From Clostridia bacterium (GTDB lineage: Bacteria; Bacillota; Clostridia; Oscillospirales; Acutalibacteraceae): a stretch of 64,000 nt of DNA. Positions 17,254 to 26,916 of the stretch are shown here, in pieces. The notes under the pieces were generated by a model that worked only from the letters and a program-made list of their open reading frames with translations, was not told the origin of the DNA and made no database searches. Position numbers and translations under genes: made by a program. Numbering within the stretch: position 1 is the stretch's first letter; each line of letters starts with the position of its first letter. The stretch is taken from the NCBI GenBank assembly GCA_017481575.1, contig JAFUPA010000031.1, positions 25,004-89,003 of the forward strand, read 5' to 3'.

Positions 17254-20200
17254 TCAGCAACCGCCGGCAATCTTTTCTATACCGAGGAAATTGAGGATTT
17301 TCTGGAAGAAACCTGTAATCTTCGCAACAAAGTTTTCGAAAAGCTCTGTAACTGTGTCACAGAATCCACCATTGTCTGAATCGTCTGCATTGTCGTCAGG
17401 TGTGAGATCCTTGCGAATTGCGAATGAGTCGATATTTGTTGTCTCACCGCTTTCGGGATTCATCTCATAAGCATCGAAGTAGAGTGTGTCGCCTACAATT
17501 CTGACACCGGAGAATACCGAATATTCAGCATCATAGATAGCCTCTGCTCTCGGGAAGAGCTCATCTGTGAGAGCCGCATCCTTCTGCTTATAAACCTTAA
17601 CGCCGGAGCAACCGCTGATTACATAAACCGAACCCTGCGGGTTTTCCTTAACGGTATATTCCTTGCCGTTGAAGGTCGTTGTTGAGGTTGTTACAGCCTC
17701 AACCTCGTTGTCAATCATTGAATCGGTACGAAGGTAAACGTGGTCGTGACCCTGGAATACCATATCAATGTCGAGCTGCGGCATAAGGACTGACAACTGC
17801 TCTCTCATAACGATAACCTCATCATCGTCAAAGTGTGAGCCGTTTGAATATACAGCCTTGTGAGTGGCTACAAATTTCCAGTCAGCATCGCTTGACTGCA
17901 TATCTTCAATAAGCCATTCAATCTGCTCGTCGCTGAAGCCCTCATCCTCGCTCAGGAGGTTAGCGTTAAGAACTGCTGTGTGAGTGTTGTTATAATCGAA
18001 AGAGTAGTAAACGCCTGTTGTTACATCCTGCTCGGGTAAGTTGGAGATTGTAAAGTTTGTAACAATTGCGTTCGTACCCATTTCCTCGTGGTTACCTGAA
18101 ACAGGCATCATAACTGTGTCCATAAGGGTATCTGATGCATTATCAAAGAGCCACTTCCACTGGTTGAAGTTGTCACCGTGGTCAACGTGGTCACCTGTAT
18201 TGATTGTGAAGCCTGCCTCGGGATAAAGCTCGTAAGCCTTTGCAATAACGTCTGCAAATCTTTCGTACTGAATTGTTGACATTGACTGCGGGTCAGCAAC
18301 ATGGATAAACGATGTTTCGTCGCCGCCGTCTTCCATTACAAATGTACCAACTTCGCTCCACCAACCTCTTGAAGCGTCACCGACACGGTAAACATATTTT
18401 TTGCCTGCTTCAAGACCCGAAACAGTAACAAGGTGTCTGTTCATCGGGAACTCGTACTGCATAATGCCGATTATACCGAAGTCAATACCCGGGTAAGATC
18501 TTGTTGTTTTAACTGTTTCAGCAGTTACTGTGATGCCTGACGGAACAAGGCTTTCACCGCTGAAGGACGGTGTGTCTGTGTATTCGAGAATTTCGATATC
18601 ACTGCCCATAACAGTTGACTTTGTATACCAGCTGATGTTTCTTGATGTGGAATCCTCGCCAAGTGTTACGCTGACAATTGTGGGAAGTCGATAGTTGTCT
18701 CTTGTTGCTTCAACTTCGACTTTACCGTCATAGATGATAGTTGCTTCCATATCGTCCTTGAAGTTGTAGTCATCCGCAAAGTCACGGACAATGTTTGCAA
18801 TGGAATGACCGATACCCTCAAGCAAGGATTCTGTAATATACTCATCCATAAGATGCTCAACAACTCCCATAAGTGAGCCGTAATCCATTATGCCGAAGGT
18901 TGCAAGTGCGCCAAGCACGCTGTCCGCCATATTAAGGATGCTTGTGTCACCAAGGAACAAAGCGTTGAGTGTGAAATCAAGAATCTTGCCGAGAAGGAAG
19001 CCTACCGAACCGAGCGGGAAGAGCTCGTCAATATTTATCTCAATATCATCAAGAATCTGGTTCTGCAAAAGGTCGTTTGCAAGGATATCAAAAAGAGTAT
19101 AGAACATTCTTTCTGCAACGTCGCCGTTTTCAACATTGTTGATAGCGTCGAGCATAAACTCATCCCGGCTCAGGTCAAGTGCGCCGTGGTATGCGTACAG
19201 AATTGTATTCATAACAAGGTCATCGAGTGTGCCGGGCTCTGTTTTACTGCCGAGACCGTATTCATCATAGAATGAGTCGTTCGGAAGCTCGGAAACCTGG
19301 ATTGTAAGAAGCTTGTTGATTGAATTGAGAAGATACTCAACCGTTGCTTCGTAGTCTGTGAAATAGTGCTTTTCAATCTGTGAGCAGATATCCTCGAGCA
19401 GGCTCATAACATTCTTCATTGTGAGAATGCCGATGGGACCGAGTGTGATACCCTCACCGATAAGACCGCCGAGGAGTGTTTCAACATCAAGACCGAAAGC
19501 TATTTCAAGTGCATCAAGAATACCGTGCTCCATAACAAGCGGTGCAAGCTCTCTTACATAACCGCCGATGAAATCGCTTGCAAAGCCTGCACAGCCTCTT
19601 TCGTCAAAATATGTACGCTTGATTGATTCAATTCTGAACGGCTGTTCAAAGGTTACACCGTCAACCGTTACGGGAAGAACACAGTCAACATCAAAGCTCT
19701 CGACATCAAGCTCTGTTTTGCCTGTGTTGTCGGTTGTCATTTTGAACTCACGGAAATAGTTGGGGAAAGATGTGAGTGAAGACATACTTACTTCTGTAAG
19801 AGTTTCGCCGTTATCTGAAACGTACTGTGCGATGTCGTTCATATGAATGTGACCTGTGAGTGCAAAATTCATACCTGCATCAGCAAGCTGTTCGGTGATT
19901 TCCTCCCAACCGTCAAGGTTAAAGCCCTTCATAATCTTATATTCATTATGGAAGTGCGGAACAAGGTTGTGGTGGTTAACACCGATAACTGTTTCGCCCT
20001 TTGCCTTTGCATCCGCAATTTCATCAAATACCCACTGAAGGAACTCTTCAGACATCGCACCTGCTGTTTCGCCGATATCCGTGCCGTCGTCTGTCATATC
20101 TGCGCTGTACTTTCCTGTATCCATCATAATGATGCGGAAGCCGCCGTCGCTTACGGAATAAGAAAGCATATTACCCTTGCCCGTTGTGGGAACATAGGTA

Positions 20201-20760
20201 TGATATGCGAGGTCGTAGCCGAGGTTTTTGTAAACCTCGAGGAATTCCTCGGGAGTAATTGCCCTTGTTTTTTCTTCGTAGCCGTTTTCAAAGGTTGTGG
20301 CTGTATCCGGGCGGTTGATGTCGTGGTTACCGCTTGTTACAAGCACCTTAAGACCTGTGTCAGCCTCAAACTGCTCCATACGCTCTGCAAACTTTTCGTG
20401 AGCAACGTATTCGCCGTTTGAAGTGAGGTCACCCGAAACGATTACATACTCCATACCGTTTGACTTTGCGTGCTCCTCAAGTGCGGCAAGAGCAGAATTA
20501 AGAATTCCCTCTGACTCATACGGCTCTCTGCCGATTGAGGTTTCAAGTGAGTCCATAAAAGCCTCGCAGTAGTCACCCGTAAGCTCTCTCGGATAGTAGT
20601 GAACGTCCGAAATAGCCGCAAAGCTGAGTGTCTTTGACGGAGTAAATGCCGCCTTGATAACGTCTGCCGCATTAGCACCGAGAGGCACTATTGACAGAAG
20701 CATTACAAGTGCAAGTACTGCCGACAAAATCTTTTTTGTGATGTGTTTTGCCTTTTTCAT
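17254..20760 (-). CDS. Large secreted protein with two metallophosphoesterase domains
   Basis: 1168 aa, starting at 20760 behind AAAGGAG. The signal peptide has a basic start and hydrophobic core, with likely cleavage after GANA (about residue 31). Domain 1 (about 45-390) has calcineurin-type metal motifs AISDVHYYP (Asp52, His54), SGDLTSNGE, SGNHDINRP and TGHIHMND. A helical region follows to about 690. Then comes a fibronectin-like module like that at the N-terminus of purple acid phosphatases (about 700-800) and domain 2 (about 815-1090) with NTGDHVDHGDN, SGNHEEMG and FQGHDHVYLR. The last about 30 residues form an amphipathic tail with GFFQKILNFLG. It probably hydrolyses phosphate esters outside the cell; the substrate is unknown. 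Confidence 0.88.
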   Translation of the reverse strand: MKKAKHITKKILSAVLALVMLLSIVPLGANAADVIKAAFTPSKTLSFAAISDVHYYPRELTGDYCEAFMDSLETSIGREPYESEGILNSALAALEEHAKSNGMEYVIVSGDLTSNGEYVAHEKFAERMEQFEADTGLKVLVTSGNHDINRPDTATTFENGYEEKTRAITPEEFLEVYKNLGYDLAYHTYVPTTGKGNMLSYSVSDGGFRIIMMDTGKYSADMTDDGTDIGETAGAMSEEFLQWVFDEIADAKAKGETVIGVNHHNLVPHFHNEYKIMKGFNLDGWEEITEQLADAGMNFALTGHIHMNDIAQYVSDNGETLTEVSMSSLTSFPNYFREFKMTTDNTGKTELDVESFDVDCVLPVTVDGVTFEQPFRIESIKRTYFDERGCAGFASDFIGGYVRELAPLVMEHGILDALEIAFGLDVETLLGGLIGEGITLGPIGILTMKNVMSLLEDICSQIEKHYFTDYEATVEYLLNSINKLLTIQVSELPNDSFYDEYGLGSKTEPGTLDDLVMNTILYAYHGALDLSRDEFMLDAINNVENGDVAERMFYTLFDILANDLLQNQILDDIEINIDELFPLGSVGFLLGKILDFTLNALFLGDTSILNMADSVLGALATFGIMDYGSLMGVVEHLMDEYITESLLEGIGHSIANIVRDFADDYNFKDDMEATIIYDGKVEVEATRDNYRLPTIVSVTLGEDSTSRNISWYTKSTVMGSDIEILEYTDTPSFSGESLVPSGITVTAETVKTTRSYPGIDFGIIGIMQYEFPMNRHLVTVSGLEAGKKYVYRVGDASRGWWSEVGTFVMEDGGDETSFIHVADPQSMSTIQYERFADVIAKAYELYPEAGFTINTGDHVDHGDNFNQWKWLFDNASDTLMDTVMMPVSGNHEEMGTNAIVTNFTISNLPEQDVTTGVYYSFDYNNTHTAVLNANLLSEDEGFSDEQIEWLIEDMQSSDADWKFVATHKAVYSNGSHFDDDEVIVMREQLSVLMPQLDIDMVFQGHDHVYLRTDSMIDNEVEAVTTSTTTFNGKEYTVKENPQGSVYVISGCSGVKVYKQKDAALTDELFPRAEAIYDAEYSVFSGVRIVGDTLYFDAYEMNPESGETTNIDSFAIRKDLTPDDNADDSDNGGFCDTVTELFENFVAKITGFFQKILNFLGIEKIAGGC

Positions 20761-20782
20761 TTTGTTTCTCCTTTTATGTGAT

Positions 20783-22108
20783 TTAAATCAAATCCGTAAA
20801 ATTGTCGCTACCTTCGCCTATACCGAGGTAATCGTCAGCGGCGGCAGAATCGATTTCCTCAACATTCTTGAGCTTTTTCTGAATGATGCGGTTTCTGTCC
20901 TGTGCCTCTGAAAGGGTTTTGCCCGCTTCGTCAATCTTCTTGCGTGCCTTGTCGAGAACAGCACCGAATTTTTCGTACTGCACCTTTGTGACTGCGAGAA
21001 GCTGACGGACTTCGTTAGCTTTTTCGTTAATTGCAACAGCCTTGAAGCCCATTGAAAGGGTGTTCAGTAGGGCGATTATCGTCGTCGGTCCTGCGACCAT
21101 TATATTTTCACGCTGAATTTTGTCGAGAATTCCCGAGCTTGAAGAGGTTATCTCGGCATAAAGACCCTCTGTTGCAAGGTACATAATTGCAAAAGGTGTT
21201 GTTGCAGGAACATTGATGTATTTTTTAATCGTCTTTGCTTCCTGCCATACTCTGTCTTCAAGAGCTTTGCGAGCCGCCGCAAGTCCTACTGCATCTGCAT
21301 TATCAGCCGCTTCGCATACTCGCTTGTAGTCCTCCATGGGGAACTTTGAGTCAATGGGAAGATATGTGAACTTTGAAGAGTCGTCGTTCGACGGAATCTT
21401 GACAGCAAATTCAACAAGGTCACGTGAGCCGGGAACGGACGAATAATTTTTGACATACATATTCGGTATCGTCTGGTCAAGTATGCCTTCAAGCTGAATT
21501 TCTGCCCATGTACCTCTTGCCTTGACGTTGGTAAGCACACGGTTGAGTGCCGTAACGTTCGTTGTAACTCCGCTTGAAAGCTCCTTCATTTCGCCAAGTG
21601 ATTTGTAAACATTTTCAAGCTGTTCAGAAACAGTTTTGAACGAAGAATCAAGTCTTGTTGCAAGGGTTGCGGTGAGCTTTTCGTCAACAGTTTCACGCAT
21701 CTGGTCAAGCTTTTTCTCGTTGCTCTCCTGCATTTTGCCGATTGCGGCATCAAGTGTGCGTGTCTGCTTTTCGTTAAGCTCGGCACTGCTTGTGCGGATA
21801 AGTGTGAGCGAATCGGTCATATCCTTGTTGAGCTTCAGCAAGGTTTCGTAATTCTGCCTTGTCATCTCTTCGAGCTTGCCCGTCATAAGGTGAAGTGAAT
21901 TATTCATCTCACGGCGGTTGCGTTCAAACTCCTCAGCATTACTGCCCGTAGTTTTTTGAAGGTAAAGAGAAAGGGCAGAAACCTGTTTTTCAAGCTCTGC
22001 AATTTTTTGGCTGTCGTTGCCCGATTTGACAGTTTTTAAAACATAAAAAATCAAAGCAATAATAACAATAGCAAGAACTGCGGTGATATAAATAAGTGCG
22101 TCTGTCAA
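20783..22108 (-). CDS. rmuC: DNA recombination protein RmuC homologue
   Basis: 441 aa, starting with TTG at 22108 behind GGAAGTG. An N-terminal membrane anchor (about residues 5-25) precedes a long coiled coil (about 35-190) and the RmuC nuclease-like core (about 195-400). Conserved stretches include VKARGTWAEIQLEGIL, LPIDSKFPMEDY and MVAGPTTIIALLNTL. RmuC limits sequence inversions in E. coli; the mechanism is not settled. It lies 22 bases upstream of the phosphoesterase gene on the same strand, so the two may share transcripts, and it diverges from the substrate-binding protein gene. Confidence 0.93.
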   Translation of the reverse strand: MTDALIYITAVLAIVIIALIFYVLKTVKSGNDSQKIAELEKQVSALSLYLQKTTGSNAEEFERNRREMNNSLHLMTGKLEEMTRQNYETLLKLNKDMTDSLTLIRTSSAELNEKQTRTLDAAIGKMQESNEKKLDQMRETVDEKLTATLATRLDSSFKTVSEQLENVYKSLGEMKELSSGVTTNVTALNRVLTNVKARGTWAEIQLEGILDQTIPNMYVKNYSSVPGSRDLVEFAVKIPSNDDSSKFTYLPIDSKFPMEDYKRVCEAADNADAVGLAAARKALEDRVWQEAKTIKKYINVPATTPFAIMYLATEGLYAEITSSSSGILDKIQRENIMVAGPTTIIALLNTLSMGFKAVAINEKANEVRQLLAVTKVQYEKFGAVLDKARKKIDEAGKTLSEAQDRNRIIQKKLKNVEEIDSAAADDYLGIGEGSDNFTDLI

Positions 22109-22208
22109 ACAATCACTTCCATTTAATAAAAAGATAGTTCATTATATCAAATAATTCCAAAATTAACAATATAATTCTTAAAAATATATGGCTTTTTCGT
22201 TCTCAATT

Positions 22209-22217
22209 TGCTATAAT
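22209..22217 (+). promoter_or_regulatory. Extended -10 promoter of substrate-binding lipoprotein gene
   Basis: TGC-TATAAT at 22209-22217 gives an extended -10 element; no good -35 is seen. The start codon is about 60 bases downstream. Confidence 0.5.
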
Positions 22218-22277
22218 ATTTTTGTTATTCAGAGTGAATTTTTACAAAACAAAAAGAATGTCAAAGAGGTTTTTGAA

Positions 22278-23915
22278 ATGATAAAAAAACTTGTTTCTTT
22301 TTTGATGATAGCAGTCTTACTTGTTTGCACACTTTCTGCCTGCGGCGGTGACGAAGATGTGTCGCTGATTATGCCGATAAAATCCGACCCGCTTTGCCTT
22401 GACCCGCAGATTGCGGAAACGGACGAAGCGAAGCTTATTATAAACAACTGCTTTGAAGGTCTTGTGCGGCTTAACGAAAAGCACGAAATCGTAAGCGGTG
22501 TTGCTGAAAGCTGGGACGTTTCCCCCGACGGTCTTGTTTACACCTTCAAGCTCCGCAAGGACACAAACTGGCAGCTCCTCAAGTCGTTCAAGGGTGTGCT
22601 TGAAGACGAGAATTATCTTGAAAACTTTGAAACAACAGTTACTGCATACGATTTTCAGTTTGCATTGAGACGTGCCGTGGACAAAATCACGGATTCACCC
22701 GACGCCGAAAAGCTCTATTGCATTAAGAACGCACAGAAAATTCATATGGGCGAGGCTGATAAGTCAACCCTTGGTGTTAAGGCAACGGACGATTTTACAC
22801 TTGTTATCACGCTTGAACGTGCTAACCCTGACTTTTTGCGAGTGCTTACACTTCCCCTGTGTATGCCGTGCAATGAGGAATTCTTTAACGCAACACACGC
22901 AAAGTACGGTCTTGAGCTTAAATACACCTTCTGCAACGGCCCGTTTTACCTTGCACGCTGGGCGGAGGATAACTCGCTTGTGATGTATAAAAACGAGGGT
23001 TATGTCGGTGCGCAGAAGGTTAAGCCGACAGCGGTTTACTTCAACGTAAACAAGGATGAAGAGTCGGTTGTTTCAAAATTAAAACAGCTCACATACCATT
23101 GTGCTTTTATTTCCGATGCGGCGGCGGCCGAACTTGCAAACAACAAAAAAATCACCTGCTCCATGACCGAAAACGAGGTAGTGGGACTTGCATTCAATTG
23201 CACGGACAGCGTGCTTAACAACGAGAATTTGAGAAAGGCTCTTGTTATGCTGACAGAGCTTGACAAAATTACCAAGCCTGATGCGGCAATCTCCAATGCA
23301 AACGGAGTTATTCCCGGCTGTTGCAGATTTGCAAATGAATCGTACAGACAGGCGGCAGGCGCAAACGCAAACATCAAATATGACGAAAAAACTGCGGTTG
23401 AGCTTTGGCAAAAGGGACTAAAAGAGCTTGAAGCCGAATCCGCAGGAATAAAAATAATCTGCACCGAAGAATACTCGGCACAGATGCAGACAGCTATTCA
23501 GAACTGGCAAAAAATACTCAGCACATCCATTGTTGCAAAGGTTGAGGTTATGACCGAGGATGACCTGAAAAAGGCTATCAAGAACGACAAGTTCCAGATT
23601 GCCGTAACGGGTATCACCGCAGAGACAGCTAATGTGACGGATGTTCTCGAATTCTTCACGACAGGCAACAGCAAAAATGTTTTTAATTTCTCAAACGAGA
23701 CTTATGACAAGCTTTTCGACGAGATAATCGCAACACGCTCGGGTAGCGGTGTTCTTGAAGGAATGAAGAATGCCGAGCAGATGTTGACTGACGGTGCTGT
23801 TTTCTGCCCGCTTTTCACCTACGGCGATTATATTGCAATCGGCAACGAAGCCACAGGGCTTGCTCTCTCCCCTGCTTTTGAAAGCATAAGTTTCATTAAC
23901 GGAGGGCTTGATTAA
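22278..23915 (+). CDS. Peptide-type ABC transporter substrate-binding lipoprotein (SBP family 5)
   Basis: 545 aa from the ATG at 22278 behind AGAGG. The signal peptide ends in a lipobox, LLVCTLSAC, so the mature protein is anchored through its Cys. The OppA/DppA-like fold is shown by DPLCLDPQIAETDEAK, the ESWDVSPDGLVYTFKLRKD motif and a C-terminal region ending in a FCPLFTYGDY-like stretch. No permease or ATPase genes are adjacent, so it is an orphan binding protein or works with components elsewhere. The next gene, a VanZ protein, is 10 bases downstream. Confidence 0.9.
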   Translation: MIKKLVSFLMIAVLLVCTLSACGGDEDVSLIMPIKSDPLCLDPQIAETDEAKLIINNCFEGLVRLNEKHEIVSGVAESWDVSPDGLVYTFKLRKDTNWQLLKSFKGVLEDENYLENFETTVTAYDFQFALRRAVDKITDSPDAEKLYCIKNAQKIHMGEADKSTLGVKATDDFTLVITLERANPDFLRVLTLPLCMPCNEEFFNATHAKYGLELKYTFCNGPFYLARWAEDNSLVMYKNEGYVGAQKVKPTAVYFNVNKDEESVVSKLKQLTYHCAFISDAAAAELANNKKITCSMTENEVVGLAFNCTDSVLNNENLRKALVMLTELDKITKPDAAISNANGVIPGCCRFANESYRQAAGANANIKYDEKTAVELWQKGLKELEAESAGIKIICTEEYSAQMQTAIQNWQKILSTSIVAKVEVMTEDDLKKAIKNDKFQIAVTGITAETANVTDVLEFFTTGNSKNVFNFSNETYDKLFDEIIATRSGSGVLEGMKNAEQMLTDGAVFCPLFTYGDYIAIGNEATGLALSPAFESISFINGGLD

Positions 23916-23925
23916 GGTGGTACTT

Positions 23926-24363
23926 ATGCAAAAAAATAAACCGCTTGCGGTTGTATTCTGGTTGCTGACCGCCACGGTAATGGTTATAATTTTTATGTTC
24001 TCGTCCGACACGGGCGAAGAATCCGAAGAGGTAAGTCAGAATTTGCTCGGTATCATAATCGAATTCATCGGTCAGTTTATTTCGCACAACACCTTGCGAA
24101 AAATTGCACACTTCACTGAATTTGCCGCACTCGGTTTTTGTATGACCGGTGCTATTCATTACACATTCGGCAAACGCAAATTTTATCTTCCTTTTATCCC
24201 CTGCGTGGTTTATGCCATCAGTGACGAAATTCACCAGCACTTTGTGCCCGAAAGAGCGTGCAGAGTATTTGATATGTTTGTTGATTCCTGCGGTATTGCA
24301 ACGGGAATTGCGATTTTCTTCTTAATTATTTGGGCGATTTCAAAGATTGTTAAAAACAGATAA
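23926..24363 (+). CDS. VanZ-family membrane protein
   Basis: 145 aa from the ATG at 23926 behind AAGGTGG. Four hydrophobic segments; VanZ signatures are FSSDTGEESEEVS near the first loop, RKIAHFTEFAALGF in the second segment, and YAISDEIHQHFVPERACRVFD after the third. VanZ proteins can give teicoplanin resistance, but most chromosomal members have no known role. It is co-directional with the lipoprotein gene and ends at a shared bidirectional terminator. Confidence 0.88.
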   Translation: MQKNKPLAVVFWLLTATVMVIIFMFSSDTGEESEEVSQNLLGIIIEFIGQFISHNTLRKIAHFTEFAALGFCMTGAIHYTFGKRKFYLPFIPCVVYAISDEIHQHFVPERACRVFDMFVDSCGIATGIAIFFLIIWAISKIVKNR

Positions 24364-24366
24364 AGT

Positions 24367-24404
24367 AAAAGGCTTGTAATGGTAAAAAACACTACAAGCC
24401 TTTT
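24367..24404. terminator. Bidirectional terminator between vanZ-like gene and metA
   Basis: AAAAGGCTTGTA (24367-24378) pairs perfectly with TACAAGCCTTTT (24393-24404). T-rich tails lie on both sides, serving the converging genes. Confidence 0.88.
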
Positions 24405-24406
24405 AT

Positions 24407-25324
24407 TTATTCGATGGTTTCAATATCGTATGGAGTCGTCTGGTAAACAAAGTAGTTAAGCCAGTTTGAGAAAAGGAGATTTGCATGTGCTCTCCACGTT
24501 GCTAGCGGAGTTTTTGTAGGGTCATCGTCAGGGAAATAGTTTTTCGGAATCTGAATATCAAGACCCTTTTCCTTGTCACGGAAATACTCGTCACGAAGTG
24601 TTGTTGAATCGTATTCCGAGTGTCCTGTGACAAAAATCTGCTTACCGTTGTCGGTCGAGACTGCATAAATTCCAGTTTCCTCGGAGGAGGCAAGAATTTT
24701 GAGCTTGTCAACAGCTTCAATATCCTCACGTCTTACACTTGTATAGCGTGACTGCGGCACCATGAACACATCATCAAAGCCACGGAAGAGAATTGAAAGC
24801 TTGTAATCCAGCGTATGCGGATAAACCCCCGAAATCTTCTTATCAAGTCGGTATTTGTCAATGCCGAAATGGTAGTAAAGTCCTGCCTGCGCACCCCAAC
24901 AGATGTGGAAGGTACTTGTAACGTGCTTCTTGCTCCACTCCATAATCTCGCAAAGCTCTTCCCAATATTCGACCTCTTCAAAGGGCATAAGCTCAACGGG
25001 TGCGCCCGTTATAATCATTCCGTCGTACTTTTTGTGCTTTATCTCATCAAAAGTCTTGTAGAACGTGAGCAGATGCTCCGCAGAGGTGTGCTTGGACTTG
25101 TGCGAGCTTGTGTGTATAAGCTCGAGCTCAACCTGCAACGGTGAGTTACCCAGCAGACGTGCGAACTGTGTTTCGGTTTCAATTTTTTTGGGCATAAGAT
25201 TTAAAAGTAAAATCTTAAGCGGACGAATGTCCTGTGTAATTGCTCTGGTTTCGGTCATAACGAAAATATTTTCGTCATTGAGTACCTTTACAGCAGGCAA
25301 TTCATTTGGAATTTTAATAGGCAT
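24407..25324 (-). CDS. metA: Homoserine O-acetyltransferase (MetA fold)
   Basis: 305 aa. The class I amidotransferase-like MetA fold is marked by the catalytic Cys142 in [11 protein letters not shown], and by LMPKKIETE with Lys46-Lys47. Position 111 is Glu (TGAPVE). In Bacillus-type MetA, Glu111 goes with acetyl-CoA, while Gly gives succinyl-CoA, so this enzyme is predicted to acetylate homoserine. This fits the upstream MetY, which uses O-acetylhomoserine. The gene follows metY by 21 bases and is probably controlled by the same Met T-box. Many annotation pipelines would label it a succinyltransferase. Confidence 0.94.
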   Translation of the reverse strand: MPIKIPNELPAVKVLNDENIFVMTETRAITQDIRPLKILLLNLMPKKIETETQFARLLGNSPLQVELELIHTSSHKSKHTSAEHLLTFYKTFDEIKHKKYDGMIITGAPVELMPFEEVEYWEELCEIMEWSKKHVTSTFHICWGAQAGLYYHFGIDKYRLDKKISGVYPHTLDYKLSILFRGFDDVFMVPQSRYTSVRREDIEAVDKLKILASSEETGIYAVSTDNGKQIFVTGHSEYDSTTLRDEYFRDKEKGLDIQIPKNYFPDDDPTKTPLATWRAHANLLFSNWLNYFVYQTTPYDIETIE

Positions 25325-25345
25325 AGTTTATCAAACCTTTAAACT

Positions 25346-26632
25346 TTATTCAACTTTTGCAAGTGCCTGAGCGATATCCTCAATAAGGTCGTCAGCACTC
25401 TCAAGTCCGCAAGAGAAACGGACAAGATTTGCAGGTACACCTGCCGCCGCAAGCTCCTCGTCATTCATCTGGCGGTGTGTTGCACTTGCAGGGTGCAAGC
25501 AACAGGTTCTTGCATCTGCAACGTGTGTTTCAATAGCAGCAATCTTAAGGTTTTTCATAAAGATTTCTGCCGCTTTTCTGCCTCCCTTAATGCCGAAGCT
25601 TACAACGCCGCAAGAGCCGTTGGGAAGATATTTCTGTGCAAGCTCGTAGTATTTGTTGCCCTCAAGTGACGGATAATTTACCCAATCCACCTTGTCGCTT
25701 AACTGAAGGAACTTTGCAACCGCAAGTCCGTTCTCGCAATGTCTTGCCATTCTGACGTGGAGGCTCTCGAGACCGAGGTTGAGAAGAAATGCGTTCTGCG
25801 GTGACTGAATTGAGCCGAAATCACGCATAAGCTGTGCAGTTGCCTTTGTAATAAATGCACCTGCATTGCCGAACTTTTCAGCATAAGTGATGCCGTGGTA
25901 GCTGTCATCGGGAGTGCAGAGACCGGGGAACTTGTCAGCGTGTGCCATCCAGTCAAACTTGCCCGAATCAACAATACAGCCGCCGACACCTGCACCGTGA
26001 CCGTCCATATACTTTGTTGTTGAGTGTGTAACAATGTCTGCGCCCCACTCAAACGGACGGCAGTTAACGGGTGTTGCGAAGGTGTTATCAATGATAAGCG
26101 GTACACCGTGAGCGTGTGCGGCTTTTGCAAACTTTTCAATATCAAGCACGTTAAGTGCAGGATTTGCGATTGTTTCACCGAAAACAGCCTTTGTGTTCGG
26201 TCTGAAAGCGGCTTCAAGCTCATCTTCGGAGCAATCGGGATCAACAAATGTGAAGTCAATACCCATTTTCTTCATTGTTACGGCAAAGAGATTGTATGTT
26301 CCACCGTAAATTGTTGACGAAGAAACAACGTGGTCGCCGCAGGTTGCGATATTAAACACCGCATAAAAGGATGCTGCCTGACCTGACGAGGTAAGCATTG
26401 CCGCTGTACCTCCCTCAAGCTCGCAGATTTTAGCAGCTACTGCGTCGTTTGTAGGGTTCTGAAGTCTTGTGTAGAAATAGCCTGATGCTTCAAGGTCAAA
26501 AAGCTTACCCATATCTTCGCTGGTTGCATATTTAAATGTTGTGCTCTGGATAATAGGAATCTGTCTCGGCTCACCGTTGCCCGGTGTATAACCGCCCTGA
26601 ACACATTTAGTTTCAATTCTTAAATCGCTCAT
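25346..26632 (-). CDS. metY: O-acetylhomoserine sulfhydrylase (MetY)
   Basis: 428 aa from the ATG at 26632 behind AGAGGTAATATT. The longer open frame through 26806 crosses the T-box and is not coding. This is a Cys/Met metabolism PLP enzyme with cofactor lysine Lys207 in VTHSTTKYMDGHGAGVGG, the YTRLQNPTNDA motif near residues 54-64 and the C-terminal RFSCGLES signature. It converts O-acetylhomoserine and sulfide to homocysteine. The length and the QGGYTPGNGEPRQIPI start fit MetY better than cystathionine gamma-synthase. First gene of the T-box-regulated metY-metA operon. Confidence 0.95.
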   Translation of the reverse strand: MSDLRIETKCVQGGYTPGNGEPRQIPIIQSTTFKYATSEDMGKLFDLEASGYFYTRLQNPTNDAVAAKICELEGGTAAMLTSSGQAASFYAVFNIATCGDHVVSSSTIYGGTYNLFAVTMKKMGIDFTFVDPDCSEDELEAAFRPNTKAVFGETIANPALNVLDIEKFAKAAHAHGVPLIIDNTFATPVNCRPFEWGADIVTHSTTKYMDGHGAGVGGCIVDSGKFDWMAHADKFPGLCTPDDSYHGITYAEKFGNAGAFITKATAQLMRDFGSIQSPQNAFLLNLGLESLHVRMARHCENGLAVAKFLQLSDKVDWVNYPSLEGNKYYELAQKYLPNGSCGVVSFGIKGGRKAAEIFMKNLKIAAIETHVADARTCCLHPASATHRQMNDEELAAAGVPANLVRFSCGLESADDLIEDIAQALAKVE

Positions 26633-26663
26633 AATATTACCTCTTTTCTTCATAATAGAAAAT

Positions 26664-26912
26664 AAAAACCGTCCCAAAGCGAAAACTTTGAGACGGGATA
26701 AAATACCCGCGGTACCACTCAAATTGCAGTTTGAAACTGCCACCTTTAGACTCCGACAAGTCCTATACCTTAACGCAGTAATACGGGAAGCCCTACTATT
26801 TTTCAAGCTTCCGACTCAGAAGCCATAGACATTGAAACTTTCATTATCGGCTCACACCTGCCGCCGACTCTCTTAAAACTACGGTTTCTGCCCTCTTCGT
26901 CACAGTCTGTAA
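26664..26912 (-). promoter_or_regulatory. T-box riboswitch, methionine (AUG) specifier
   Basis: Read on the minus strand, the leader has Stem I with AAGAGAG and the distal GGTGTGAGCC loop, then the T-box GAGTGGTACCGCGGG (26706-26720). A terminator stem, CCGTCtCAAAG/CTTTGgGACGG (26669-26696), is followed by five T. In the Stem I lower region, AGAGG pairs with CTTCT; the triplet just 5' of that arm is ATG followed by G, at 26824-26826. This marks tRNA-Met as ligand. Uncharged tRNA should prevent termination and turn on metY-metA. The specifier was read by hand-folding. Confidence 0.92.
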
Positions 26913-26916
26913 ATGA

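Noticed and set aside
22278-23915. Complete peptide transporter operon with the binding lipoprotein
   Set aside because: No permease or ATPase gene is adjacent; the next gene is VanZ-like.
26633-26806. Upstream extension of the metY frame by 58 codons
   Set aside because: This stretch is the T-box and its terminator; the ATG at 26632 has its own ribosome binding site.
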